DNA of 64,000 bases from Hygrocybe punicea (lineage: Eukaryota > Basidiomycota > Agaricomycetes > Agaricales > Hygrophoraceae), in NCBI GenBank assembly GCA_963556145.1, contig OY744463.1, positions 7,502,001-7,566,000 on the forward strand, read 5' to 3'. Below are positions 12,001 to 27,000 of this stretch, one piece after another. A model generated the notes under the pieces. The model saw only the letters and a program-made list of their open reading frames with translations. It searched no databases and was not told the DNA's origin. Positions within the stretch are counted from its first letter, which is position 1. Each line of letters starts with the position of its first letter. Position numbers and translations under genes: made by a program.

Positions 12001-15000
12001 GCTTGCTGCAGTCGACACAAATATAGCTGAGCCACTCGTGGACCGAGGAATTGCACGGAATTGTTTGGAATTGGTTGGAATTTGCACGGAATTGTCTTTT
12101 GAGCTTGCTGCAGTCGACACAAATACAGCTGAGCCACTCGTGGACCGAGGAATTGCATGGAATTGTTTGGAATTGGTTGGAATTTGCACGGAATTGTCTT
12201 TTGAGCTTGCTGCAGTCGACACAAATACAGCTGAGCCACTCGTGGACCGAGGAATTGCATGGAATTGTTTGGAATTGGTTGGAATTTGCACGGAATTGTC
12301 TTTTGAGCTTGCTGCAGTCGACACAAATACAGCTGAGCCACTCGTGGACCGAGGAATTGCACGGAATTGTTTGGAATTGGTTGGAATTTGCACGGAATTG
12401 TCTTTTGAGCTCACAGGACACATCACAAATACAGCTGAGCCACTCGGAGAGCGAGGAATTGCATGGAATTCTTTGGAATTGGTTGGAATTTGCACGGAAT
12501 TGTCTTTTGAGCTTGCTGCAGTCGACACAAATACAGCTGAGCCACTCGTGGACCGAGGAATTGCATGGAATTGTTTGGAATTGGTTGGAATTTGCACGGA
12601 ATTGTCTTTTGAGCTTGCTGCAGTCGACACAAATACAGCTGAGCCACTCGTGGACCGAGGAATTGCATGGAATTGTTTGGAATTGGTTGGAATTTGCACG
12701 GAATTGTCTTTTGAGCTTGCTGCAGTCGACACAAATACAGCTGAGCCACTCGTGGACCGAGGAATTGCACGGAATTGTTTGGAATTGGTTGGAATTTGCA
12801 CGGAATTGTCTTTTGAGCTCACAGGACACATCACAAATACAGCTGAGCCACTCGGAGAGCGAGGAATTGCATGGAATTCTTTGGAATTGGTTGGAATTTG
12901 CACGGAATTGTCTTTTGAGCTTGCTGCAGTCGACACAAATACAGCTGAGCCACTCGTGGACCGAGGAATTGCACGGAATTGTTTGGAATTGGTTGGAATT
13001 TGCACGGAATTGTCTTTTGAGCTTGCTGCAGTCGACACAAATACAGCTGAGCCACTCGTGGACCGAGGAATTGCATGGAATTGTTTGGAATTGGTTGGAA
13101 TTTGCACGGAATTGTCTTTTGAGCTCACAGGACACATCACAAATACAGCTGAGCCACTCGGAGAGCGAGGAATTGCATGGAATTCTTTGGAATTGGTTGG
13201 AATTTGCACGGAATTGTCTTTTGAGCTTGCTGCAGTCGACACAAATACAGCTGAGCCACTCGTGGACCGAGGAATTGCACGGAATTGTTTGGAATTGGTT
13301 GGAATTTGCACGGAATTGTCTTTTGAGCTCACAGGACACATCACAAATACAGCTGAGCCACTCGGAGAGCGAGGAATTGCATGGAATTCTTTGGAATTGG
13401 TTGGAATTTGCACGGAATTGTCTTTTGAGCTTGCTGCAGTCGACACAAATACAGCTGAGCCACTCGTGGACCGAGGAATTGCATGGAATTGTTTGGAATT
13501 GGTTGGAATTTGCACGGAATTGTCTTTTGAGCTTGCTGCAGTCGACACAAATACAGCTGAGCCACTCGTGGACCGAGGAATTGCATGGAATTGTTTGGAA
13601 TTGGTTGGAATTTGCACGGAATTGTCTTTTGAGCTTGCTGCAGTCGACACAAATACAGCTGAGCCACTCGTGGACCGAGGAATTGCATGGAATTGTTTGG
13701 AATTGGTTGGAATTTGCACGGAATTGTCTTTTGAGCTCACAGGACACATCACAAATACAGCTGAGCCACTCGGAGAGCGAGGAATTGCATGGAATTCTTT
13801 GGAATTGGTTGGAATTTGCACGGAATTGTCTTTTGAGCTTGCTGCAGTCGACACAAATACAGCTGAGCCACTCGTGGACCGAGGAATTGCACGGAATTGT
13901 TTGGAATTGGTTGGAATTTGCACGGAATTGTCTTTTGAGCTCACAGGACACATCACAAATACAGCTGAGCCACTCGGAGAGCGAGGAATTGCATGGAATT
14001 CTTTGGAATTGGTTGGAATTTGCACGGAATTGTCTTTTGAGCTTGCTGCAGTCGACACAAATACAGCTGAGCCACTCGTGGACCGAGGAATTGCATGGAA
14101 TTGTTTGGAATTGGTTGGAATTTGCACGGAATTGTCTTTTGAGCTCACAGGACACATCACAAATACAGCTGAGCCACTCGGAGAGCGAGGAATTGCATGG
14201 AATTCTTTGGAATTGGTTGGAATTTGCACGGAATTGTCTTTTGAGCTTGCTGCAGTCGACACAAATACAGCTGAGCCACTCGTGGACCGAGGAATTGCAC
14301 GGAATTGTTTGGAATTGGTTGGAATTTGCACGGAATTGTCTTTTGAGCTCACAGGACACATCACAAATACAGCTGAGCCACTCGGAGAGCGAGGAATTGC
14401 ATGGAATTCTTTGGAATTGGTTGGAATTTGCACGGAATTGTCTTTTGAGCTTGCTGCAGTCGACACAAATACAGCTGAGCCACTCGTGGACCGAGGAATT
14501 GCATGGAATTGTTTGGAATTGGTTGGAATTTGCACGGAATTGTCTTTTGAGCTTGCTGCAGTCGACACAAATACAGCTGAGCCACTCGTGGACCGAGGAA
14601 TTGCATGGAATTGTTTGGAATTGGTTGGAATTTGCACGGAATTGTCTTTTGAGCTTGCTGCAGTCGACACAAATACAGCTGAGCCACTCGTGGACCGAGG
14701 AATTGCATGGAATTCTTTGGAATTGGTTGGAATTTGCACGGAATTGTCTTTTGAGCTTGCTGCAGTCGACACAAATACAGCTGAGCCACTCGTGGACCGA
14801 GGAATTGCATGGAATTGTTTGGAATTGGTTGGAATTTGCACGGAATTGTCTTTTGAGCTTGCTGCAGTCGACACAAATACAGCTGAGCCACTCGTGGACC
14901 GAGGAATTGCATGGAATTGTTTGGAATTGGTTGGAATTTGCACGGAATTGTCTTTTGAGCTTGCTGCAGTCGACACAAATACAGCTGAGCCACTCGTGGA

Positions 15001-18000
15001 CCGAGGAATTGCATGGAATTGTTTGGAATTGGTTGGAATTTGCACGGAATTGTCTTTTGAGCTCACAGGACACATCACAAATACAGCTGAGCCACTCGGA
15101 GAGCGAGGAATTGCATGGAATTCTTTGGAATTGGTTGGAATTTGCACGGAATTGTCTTTTGAGCTTGCTGCAGTCGACACAAATACAGCTGAGCCACTCG
15201 TGGACCGAGGAATTGCACGGAATTGTTTGGAATTGGTTGGAATTTGCACGGAATTGTCTTTTGAGCTTGCTGCAGTCGACACAAATACAGCTGAGCCACT
15301 CGTGGACCGAGGAATTGCATGGAATTGTTTGGAATTGGTTGGAATTTGCACGGAATTGTCTTTTGAGCTCACAGGACACATCACAAATACAGCTGAGCCA
15401 CTCGGAGAGCGAGGAATTGCATGGAATTCTTTGGAATTGGTTGGAATTTGCACGGAATTGTCTTTTGAGCTTGCTGCAGTCGACACAAATACAGCTGAGC
15501 CACTCGTGGACCGAGGAATTGCACGGAATTGTTTGGAATTGGTTGGAATTTGCACGGAATTGTCTTTTGAGCTCACAGGACACATCACAAATACAGCTGA
15601 GCCACTCGGAGAGCGAGGAATTGCATGGAATTCTTTGGAATTGGTTGGAATTTGCACGGAATTGTCTTTTGAGCTTGCTGCAGTCGACACAAATACAGCT
15701 GAGCCACTCGTGGACCGAGGAATTGCATGGAATTGTTTGGAATTGGTTGGAATTTGCACGGAATTGTCTTTTGAGCTTGCTGCAGTCGACACAAATACAG
15801 CTGAGCCACTCGTGGACCGAGGAATTGCATGGAATTGTTTGGAATTGGTTGGAATTTGCACGGAATTGTCTTTTGAGCTTGCTGCAGTCGACACAAATAC
15901 AGCTGAGCCACTCGTGGACCGAGGAATTGCATGGAATTGTTTGGAATTGGTTGGAATTTGCACGGAATTGTCTTTTGAGCTCACAGGACACATCACAAAT
16001 ACAGCTGAGCCACTCGGAGAGCGAGGAATTGCATGGAATTCTTTGGAATTGGTTGGAATTTGCACGGAATTGTCTTTTGAGCTTGCTGCAGTCGACACAA
16101 ATACAGCTGAGCCACTCGTGGACCGAGGAATTGCACGGAATTGTTTGGAATTGGTTGGAATTTGCACGGAATTGTCTTTTGAGCTCACAGGACACATCAC
16201 AAATACAGCTGAGCCACTCGGAGAGCGAGGAATTGCATGGAATTCTTTGGAATTGGTTGGAATTTGCACGGAATTGTCTTTTGAGCTTGCTGCAGTCGAC
16301 ACAAATACAGCTGAGCCACTCGTGGACCGAGGAATTGCATGGAATTGTTTGGAATTGGTTGGAATTTGCACGGAATTGTCTTTTGAGCTTGCTGCAGTCG
16401 ACACAAATACAGCTGAGCCACTCGTGGACCGAGGAATTGCATGGAATTGTTTGGAATTGGTTGGAATTTGCACGGAATTGTCTTTTGAGCTTGCTGCAGT
16501 CGACACAAATACAGCTGAGCCACTCGTGGACCGAGGAATTGCATGGAATTGTTTGGAATTGGTTGGAATTTGCACGGAATTGTCTTTTGAGCTCACAGGA
16601 CACATCACAAATACAGCTGAGCCACTCGGAGAGCGAGGAATTGCATGGAATTCTTTGGAATTGGTTGGAATTTGCACGGAATTGTCTTTTGAGCTTGCTG
16701 CAGTCGACACAAATACAGCTGAGCCACTCGTGGACCGAGGAATTGCACGGAATTGTTTGGAATTGGTTGGAATTTGCACGGAATTGTCTTTTGAGCTCAC
16801 AGGACACATCACAAATACAGCTGAGCCACTCGGAGAGCGAGGAATTGCATGGAATTCTTTGGAATTGGTTGGAATTTGCACGGAATTGTCTTTTGAGCTT
16901 GCTGCAGTCGACACAAATACAGCTGAGCCACTCGTGGACCGAGGAATTGCATGGAATTGTTTGGAATTGGTTGGAATTTGCACGGAATTGTCTTTTGAGC
17001 TTGCTGCAGTCGACACAAATACAGCTGAGCCACTCGTGGACCGAGGAATTGCATGGAATTGTTTGGAATTGGTTGGAATTTGCACGGAATTGTCTTTTGA
17101 GCTTGCTGCAGTCGACACAAATACAGCTGAGCCACTCGTGGACCGAGGAATTGCATGGAATTGTTTGGAATTGGTTGGAATTTGCACGGAATTGTCTTTT
17201 GAGCTCACAGGACACATCACAAATACAGCTGAGCCACTCGGAGAGCGAGGAATTGCATGGAATTCTTTGGAATTGGTTGGAATTTGCACGGAATTGTCTT
17301 TTGAGCTTGCTGCAGTCGACACAAATATAGCTGAGCCACTCGTGGACCGAGGAATTGCACGGAATTGTTTGGAATTGGTTGGAATTTGCACGGAATTGTC
17401 TTTTGAGCTTGCTGCAGTCGACACAAATACAGCTGAGCCACTCGTGGACCGAGGAATTGCATGGAATTGTTTGGAATTGGTTGGAATTTGCACGGAATTG
17501 TCTTTTGAGCTTGCTGCAGTCGACACAAATACAGCTGAGCCACTCGTGGACCGAGGAATTGCATGGAATTGTTTGGAATTGGTTGGAATTTGCACGGAAT
17601 TGTCTTTTGAGCTTGCTGCAGTCGACACAAATACAGCTGAGCCACTCGTGGACCGAGGAATTGCACGGAATTGTTTGGAATTGGTTGGAATTTGCACGGA
17701 ATTGTCTTTTGAGCTCACAGGACACATCACAAATACAGCTGAGCCACTCGGAGAGCGAGGAATTGCATGGAATTCTTTGGAATTGGTTGGAATTTGCACG
17801 GAATTGTCTTTTGAGCTTGCTGCAGTCGACACAAATACAGCTGAGCCACTCGTGGACCGAGGAATTGCACGGAATTGTTTGGAATTGGTTGGAATTTGCA
17901 CGGAATTGTCTTTTGAGCTTGCTGCAGTCGACACAAATACAGCTGAGCCACTCGTGGACCGAGGAATTGCATGGAATTGTTTGGAATTGGTTGGAATTTG

Positions 18001-21000
18001 CACGGAATTGTCTTTTGAGCTTGCTGCAGTCGACACAAATACAGCTGAGCCACTCGTGGACCGAGGAATTGCACGGAATTGTTTGGAATTGGTTGGAATT
18101 TGCACGGAATTGTCTTTTGAGCTTGCTGCAGTCGACACAAATACAGCTGAGCCACTCGTGGACCGAGGAATTGCACGGAATTGTTTGGAATTGGTTGGAA
18201 TTTGCACGGAATTGTCTTTTGAGCTCACAGGACACATCACAAATACAGCTGAGCCACTCGGAGAGCGAGGAATTGCATGGAATTCTTTGGAATTGGTTGG
18301 AATTTGCACGGAATTGTCTTTTGAGCTTGCTGCAGTCGACACAAATACAGCTGAGCCACTCGTGGACCGAGGAATTGCATGGAATTGTTTGGAATTGGTT
18401 GGAATTTGCACGGAATTGTCTTTTGAGCTTGCTGCAGTCGACACAAATACAGCTGAGCCACTCGTGGACCGAGGAATTGCACGGAATTGTTTGGAATTGG
18501 TTGGAATTTGCACGGAATTGTCTTTTGAGCTCACAGGACACATCACAAATACAGCTGAGCCACTCGGAGAGCGAGGAATTGCATGGAATTCTTTGGAATT
18601 GGTTGGAATTTGCACGGAATTGTCTTTTGAGCTTGCTGCAGTCGACACAAATACAGCTGAGCCACTCGTGGACCGAGGAATTGCATGGAATTGTTTGGAA
18701 TTGGTTGGAATTTGCACGGAATTGTCTTTTGAGCTTGCTGCAGTCGACACAAATACAGCTGAGCCACTCGTGGACCGAGGAATTGCACGGAATTGTTTGG
18801 AATTGGTTGGAATTTGCACGGAATTGTCTTTTGAGCTCACAGGACACATCACAAATACAGCTGAGCCACTCGGAGAGCGAGGAATTGCATGGAATTCTTT
18901 GGAATTGGTTGGAATTTGCACGGAATTGTCTTTTGAGCTTGCTGCAGTCGACACAAATACAGCTGAGCCACTCGTGGACCGAGGAATTGCATGGAATTGT
19001 TTGGAATTGGTTGGAATTTGCACGGAATTGTCTTTTGAGCTTGCTGCAGTCGACACAAATACAGCTGAGCCACTCGTGGACCGAGGAATTGCACGGAATT
19101 GTTTGGAATTGGTTGGAATTTGCACGGAATTGTCTTTTGAGCTTGCTGCAGTCGACACAAATACAGCTGAGCCACTCGTGGACCGAGGAATTGCACGGAA
19201 TTGTTTGGAATTGGTTGGAATTTGCACGGAATTGTCTTTTGAGCTCACAGGACACATCACAAATACAGCTGAGCCACTCGGAGAGCGAGGAATTGCATGG
19301 AATTCTTTGGAATTGGTTGGAATTTGCACGGAATTGTCTTTTGAGCTTGCTGCAGTCGACACAAATACAGCTGAGCCACTCGTGGACCGAGGAATTGCAT
19401 GGAATTCTTTGGAATTGGTTGGAATTTGCACGGAATTGTCTTTTGAGCTTGCTGCAGTCGACACAAATACAGCTGAGCCACTCGTGGACCGAGGAATTGC
19501 ACGGAATTGTTTGGAATTGGTTGGAATTTGCACGGAATTGTCTTTTGAGCTCACAGGACACATCACAAATACAGCTGAGCCACTCGGAGAGCGAGGAATT
19601 GCATGGAATTCTTTGGAATTGGTTGGAATTTGCACGGAATTGTCTTTTGAGCTTGCTGCAGTCGACACAAATACAGCTGAGCCACTCGTGGACCGAGGAA
19701 TTGCATGGAATTGTTTGGAATTGGTTGGAATTTGCACGGAATTGTCTTTTGAGCTTGCTGCAGTCGACACAAATACAGCTGAGCCACTCGTGGACCGAGG
19801 AATTGCACGGAATTGTTTGGAATTGGTTGGAATTTGCACGGAATTGTCTTTTGAGCTTGCTGCAGTCGACACAAATACAGCTGAGCCACTCGTGGACCGA
19901 GGAATTGCATGGAATTGTTTGGAATTGGTTGGAATTTGCACGGAATTGTCTTTTGAGCTTGCTGCAGTCGACACAAATACAGCTGAGCCACTCGTGGACC
20001 GAGGAATTGCATGGAATTGTTTGGAATTGGTTGGAATTTGCACGGAATTGTCTTTTGAGCTTGCTGCAGTCGACACAAATACAGCTGAGCCACTCGTGGA
20101 CCGAGGAATTGCACGGAATTGTTTGGAATTGGTTGGAATTTGCACGGAATTGTCTTTTGAGCTCACAGGACACATCACAAATACAGCTGAGCCACTCGGA
20201 GAGCGAGGAATTGCATGGAATTCTTTGGAATTGGTTGGAATTTGCACGGAATTGTCTTTTGAGCTTGCTGCAGTCGACACAAATACAGCTGAGCCACTCG
20301 TGGACCGAGGAATTGCACGGAATTGTTTGGAATTGGTTGGAATTTGCACGGAATTGTCTTTTGAGCTTGCTGCAGTCGACACAAATACAGCTGAGCCACT
20401 CGTGGACCGAGGAATTGCATGGAATTGTTTGGAATTGGTTGGAATTTGCACGGAATTGTCTTTTGAGCTTGCTGCAGTCGACACAAATACAGCTGAGCCA
20501 CTCGTGGACCGAGGAATTGCACGGAATTGTTTGGAATTGGTTGGAATTTGCACGGAATTGTCTTTTGAGCTTGCTGCAGTCGACACAAATACAGCTGAGC
20601 CACTCGTGGACCGAGGAATTGCATGGAATTGTTTGGAATTGGTTGGAATTTGCACGGAATTGTCTTTTGAGCTTGCTGCAGTCGACACAAATACAGCTGA
20701 GCCACTCGTGGACCGAGGAATTGCATGGAATTGTTTGGAATTGGTTGGAATTTGCACGGAATTGTCTTTTGAGCTTGCTGCAGTCGACACAAATACAGCT
20801 GAGCCACTCGTGGACCGAGGAATTGCACGGAATTGTTTGGAATTGGTTGGAATTTGCACGGAATTGTCTTTTGAGCTCACAGGACACATCACAAATACAG
20901 CTGAGCCACTCGGAGAGCGAGGAATTGCATGGAATTCTTTGGAATTGGTTGGAATTTGCACGGAATTGTCTTTTGAGCTTGCTGCAGTCGACACAAATAC

Positions 21001-24000
21001 AGCTGAGCCACTCGTGGACCGAGGAATTGCACGGAATTGTTTGGAATTGGTTGGAATTTGCACGGAATTGTCTTTTGAGCTCACAGGACACATCACAAAT
21101 ACAGCTGAGCCACTCGGAGAGCGAGGAATTGCATGGAATTCTTTGGAATTGGTTGGAATTTGCACGGAATTGTCTTTTGAGCTTGCTGCAGTCGACACAA
21201 ATACAGCTGAGCCACTCGTGGACCGAGGAATTGCATGGAATTGTTTGGAATTGGTTGGAATTTGCACGGAATTGTCTTTTGAGCTTGCTGCAGTCGACAC
21301 AAATACAGCTGAGCCACTCGTGGACCGAGGAATTGCATGGAATTGTTTGGAATTGGTTGGAATTTGCACGGAATTGTCTTTTGAGCTTGCTGCAGTCGAC
21401 ACAAATATAGCTGAGCCACTCGTGGACCGAGGAATTGCACGGAATTGTTTGGAATTGGTTGGAATTTGCACGGAATTGTCTTTTGAGCTTGCTGCAGTCG
21501 ACACAAATACAGCTGAGCCACTCGTGGACCGAGGAATTGCACGGAATTGTTTGGAATTGGTTGGAATTTGCAAGGAATTGTCTTTTGAGCTTGCTGCAGT
21601 CGACACAAATACAGCTGAGCCACTCGTGGACCGAGGAATTGCATGGAATTGTTTGGAATTGGTTGGAATTTGCACGGAATTGTCTTTTGAGCTTGCTGCA
21701 GTCGACACAAATACAGCTGAGCCACTCGTGGACCGAGGAATTGCACGGAATTGTTTGGAATTGGTTGGAATTTGCACGGAATTGTCTTTTGAGCTTGCTG
21801 CAGTCGACACAAATACAGCTGAGCCACTCGTGGACCGAGGAATTGCATGGAATTGTTTGGAATTGGTTGGAATTTGCACGGAATTGTCTTTTGAGCTTGC
21901 TGCAGTCGACACAAATACAGCTGAGCCACTCGTGGACCGAGGAATTGCACGGAATTGTTTGGAATTGGTTGGAATTTGCACGGAATTGTCTTTTGAGCTT
22001 GCTGCAGTCGACACAAATACAGCTGAGCCACTCGTGGACCGAGGAATTGCATGGAATTGTTTGGAATTGGTTGGAATTTGCACGGAATTGTCTTTTGAGC
22101 TTGCTGCAGTCGACACAAATACAGCTGAGCCACTCGTGGACCGAGGAATTGCATGGAATTCTTTGGAATTGGTTGGAATTTGCACGGAATTGTCTTTTGA
22201 GCTTGCTGCAGTCGACACAAATACAGCTGAGCCACTCGTGGACCGAGGAATTGCACGGAATTGTTTGGAATTGGTTGGAATTTGCACGGAATTGTCTTTT
22301 GAGCTTGCTGCAGTCGACACAAATACAGCTGAGCCACTCGTGGACCGAGGAATTGCACGGAATTGTTTGGAATTGGTTGGAATTTGCACGGAATTGTCTT
22401 TTGAGCTTGCTGCAGTCGACACAAATACAGCTGAGCCACTCGTGGACCGAGGAATTGCATGGAATTGTTTGGAATTGGTTGGAATTTGCACGGAATTGTC
22501 TTTTGAGCTTGCTGCAGTCGACACAAATACAGCTGAGCCACTCGTGGACCGAGGAATTGCATGGAATTGTTTGGAATTGGTTGGAATTTGCACGGAATTG
22601 TCTTTTGAGCTTGCTGCAGTCGACACAAATACAGCTGAGCCACTCGTGGACCGAGGAATTGCATGGAATTGTTTGGAATTGGTTGGAATTTGCACGGAAT
22701 TGTCTTTTGAGCTTGCTGCAGTCGACACAAATACAGCTGAGCCACTCGTGGACCGAGGAATTGCACGGAATTGTTTGGAATTGGTTGGAATTTGCACGGA
22801 ATTGTCTTTTGAGCTCACAGGACACATCACAAATACAGCTGAGCCACTCGGAGAGCGAGGAATTGCATGGAATTCTTTGGAATTGGTTGGAATTTGCACG
22901 GAATTGTCTTTTGAGCTTGCTGCAGTCGACACAAATACAGCTGAGCCACTCGTGGACCGAGGAATTGCATGGAATTGTTTGGAATTGGTTGGAATTTGCA
23001 CGGAATTGTCTTTTGAGCTTGCTGCAGTCGACACAAATACAGCTGAGCCACTCGTGGACCGAGGAATTGCATGGAATTGTTTGGAATTGGTTGGAATTTG
23101 CACGGAATTGTCTTTTGAGCTTGCTGCAGTCGACACAAATATAGCTGAGCCACTCGTGGACCGAGGAATTGCACGGAATTGTTTGGAATTGGTTGGAATT
23201 TGCACGGAATTGTCTTTTGAGCTTGCTGCAGTCGACACAAATACAGCTGAGCCACTCGTGGACCGAGGAATTGCACGGAATTGTTTGGAATTGGTTGGAA
23301 TTTGCAAGGAATTGTCTTTTGAGCTTGCTGCAGTCGACACAAATACAGCTGAGCCACTCGTGGACCGAGGAATTGCATGGAATTGTTTGGAATTGGTTGG
23401 AATTTGCACGGAATTGTCTTTTGAGCTTGCTGTAGTCGACACAAATACAGCTGAGCCACTCGTGGACCGAGGAATTGCACGGAATTGTTTGGAATTGGTT
23501 GGAATTTGCACGGAATTGTCTTTTGAGCTTGCTGCAGTCGACACAAATACAGCTGAGCCACTCGTGGACCGAGGAATTGCATGGAATTGTTTGGAATTGG
23601 TTGGAATTTGCACGGAATTGTCTTTTGAGCTTGCTGCAGTCGACACAAATACAGCTGAGCCACTCGTGGACCGAGGAATTGCATGGAATTGTTTGGAATT
23701 GGTTGGAATTTGCACGGAATTGTCTTTTGAGCTTGCTGCAGTCGACACAAATACAGCTGAGCCACTCGTGGACCGAGGAATTGCACGGAATTGTTTGGAA
23801 TTGGTTGGAATTTGCACGGAATTGTCTTTTGAGCTTGCTGCAGTCGACACAAATACAGCTGAGCCACTCGTGGACCGAGGAATTGCACGGAATTGTTTGG
23901 AATTGGTTGGAATTTGCACGGAATTGTCTTTTGAGCTCACAGGACACATCACAAATACAGCTGAGCCACTCGTGGACCGAGGAATTGCACGGAATTGTTT

Positions 24001-27000
24001 GGAATTGGTTGGAATTTGCACGGAATTGTCTTTTGAGCTCACAGGACACATCACAAATACAGCTGAGCCACTCGGAGAGCGAGGAATTGCATGGAATTCT
24101 TTGGAATTGGTTGGAATTTGCACGGAATTGTCTTTTGAGCTTGCTGCAGTCGACACAAATACAGCTGAGCCACTCGTGGACCGAGGAATTGCATGGAATT
24201 GTTTGGAATTGGTTGGAATTTGCACGGAATTGTCTTTTGAGCTTGCTGCAGTCGACACAAATACAGCTGAGCCACTCGTGGACCGAGGAATTGCATGGAA
24301 TTGTTTGGAATTGGTTGGAATTTGCACGGAATTGTCTTTTGAGCTTGCTGCAGTCGACACAAATATAGCTGAGCCACTCGTGGACCGAGGAATTGCACGG
24401 AATTGTTTGGAATTGGTTGGAATTTGCACGGAATTGTCTTTTGAGCTTGCTGCAGTCGACACAAATACAGCTGAGCCACTCGTGGACCGAGGAATTGCAT
24501 GGAATTGTTTGGAATTGGTTGGAATTTGCACGGAATTGTCTTTTGAGCTTGCTGCAGTCGACACAAATATAGCTGAGCCACTCGTGGACCGAGGAATTGC
24601 ACGGAATTGTTTGGAATTGGTTGGAATTTGCACGGAATTGTCTTTTGAGCTTGCTGCAGTCGACACAAATACAGCTGAGCCACTCGTGGACCGAGGAATT
24701 GCATGGAATTGTTTGGAATTGGTTGGAATTTGCACGGAATTGTCTTTTGAGCTTGCTGCAGTCGACACAAATATAGCTGAGCCACTCGTGGACCGAGGAA
24801 TTGCACGGAATTGTTTGGAATTGGTTGGAATTTGCACGGAATTGTCTTTTGAGCTTGCTGCAGTCGACACAAATACAGCTGAGCCACTCGTGGACCGAGG
24901 AATTGCATGGAATTGTTTGGAATTGGTTGGAATTTGCACGGAATTGTCTTTTGAGCTTGCTGCAGTCGACACAAATATAGCTGAGCCACTCGTGGACCGA
25001 GGAATTGCACGGAATTGTTTGGAATTGGTTGGAATTTGCACGGAATTGTCTTTTGAGCTTGCTGCAGTCGACACAAATACAGCTGAGCCACTCGTGGACC
25101 GAGGAATTGCATGGAATTGTTTGGAATTGGTTGGAATTTGCACGGAATTGTCTTTTGAGCTTGCTGCAGTCGACACAAATATAGCTGAGCCACTCGTGGA
25201 CCGAGGAATTGCACGGAATTGTTTGGAATTGGTTGGAATTTGCACGGAATTGTCTTTTGAGCTTGCTGCAGTCGACACAAATACAGCTGAGCCACTCGTG
25301 GACCGAGGAATTGCACGGAATTGTTTGGAATTGGTTGGAATTTGCACGGAATTGTCTTTTGAGCTCACAGGACACATCACAAATACAGCTGAGCCACTCG
25401 GAGAGCGAGGAATTGCATGGAATTCTTTGGAATTGGTTGGAATTTGCACGGAATTGTCTTTGGAGCTTGCTGCAGTCGACACAAATACAGCTGAGCCACT
25501 CGTGGACCGAGGAATTGCACGGAATTGTTTGGAATTGGTTGGAATTTGCACGGAATTGTCTTTTGAGCTCACAGGACACATCACAAATACAGCTGAGCCA
25601 CTCGGAGAGCGAGGAATTGCATGGAATTCTTTGGAATTGGTTGGAATTTGCACGGAATTGTCTTTGGAGCTTGCTGCAGTCGACACAAATACAGCTGAGC
25701 CACTCGTGGACCGAGGAATTGCACGGAATTGTTTGGAATTGGTTGGAATTTGCACGGAATTGTCTTTTGAGCTCACAGGACACATCACAAATACAGCTGA
25801 GCCACTCGGAGAGCGAGGAATTGCATGGAATTCTTTGGAATTGGTTGGAATTTGCACGGAATTGTCTTTGGAGCTTGCTGCAGTCGACACAAATACAGCT
25901 GAGCCACTCGTGGACCGAGGAATTGCACGGAATTGTTTGGAATTGGTTGGAATTTGCACGGAATTGTCTTTTGAGCTCACAGGACACATCACAAATACAG
26001 CTGAGCCACTCGGAGAGCGAGGAATTGCATGGAATTCTTTGGAATTGGTTGGAATTTGCACGGAATTGTCTTTGGAGCTTGCTGCAGTCGACACAAATAC
26101 AGCTGAGCCACTCGTGGACCGAGGAATTGCACGGAATTGTTTGGAATTGGTTGGAATTTGCACGGAATTGTCTTTTGAGCTCACAGGACACATCACAAAT
26201 ACAGCTGAGCCACTCGGAGAGCGAGGAATTGCATGGAATTCTTTGGAATTGGTTGGAATTTGCACGGAATTGTCTTTGGAGCTTGCTGCAGTCGACACAA
26301 ATACAGCTGAGCCACTCGTGGACCGAGGAATTGCACGGAATTGTTTGGAATTGGTTGGAATTTGCACGGAATTGTCTTTTGAGCTCACAGGACACATCAC
26401 AAATACAGCTGAGCCACTCGGAGAGCGAGGAATTGCATGGAATTCTTTGGAATTGGTTGGAATTTGCACGGAATTGTCTTTGGAGCTTGCTGCAGTCGAC
26501 ACAAATACAGCTGAGCCACTCGTGGACCGAGGAATTGCACGGAATTGTTTGGAATTGGTTGGAATTTGCACGGAATTGTCTTTTGAGCTCACAGGACACA
26601 TCACAAATACAGCTGAGCCACTCGGAGAGCGAGGAATTGCATGGAATTCTTTGGAATTGGTTGGAATTTGCACGGAATTGTCTTTGGAGCTTGCTGCAGT
26701 CGACACAAATACAGCTGAGCCACTCGTGGACCGAGGAATTGCACGGAATTGTTTGGAATTGGTTGGAATTTGCACGGAATTGTCTTTTGAGCTCACAGGA
26801 CACATCACAAATACAGCTGAGCCACTCGGAGAGCGAGGAATTGCATGGAATTCTTTGGAATTGGTTGGAATTTGCACGGAATTGTCTTTGGAGCTTGCTG
26901 CAGTCGACACAAATACAGCTGAGCCACTCGTGGACCGAGGAATTGCACGGAATTGTTTGGAATTGGTTGGAATTTGCACGGAATTGTCTTTTGAGCTCAC

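Noticed and set aside
21093..22766. Reverse-strand ORFs with the MQFLGPRVAQLYL-type unit
   Set aside because: They stop at every family B unit, which carries TGA in this frame, so their lengths only measure the distance between B units.
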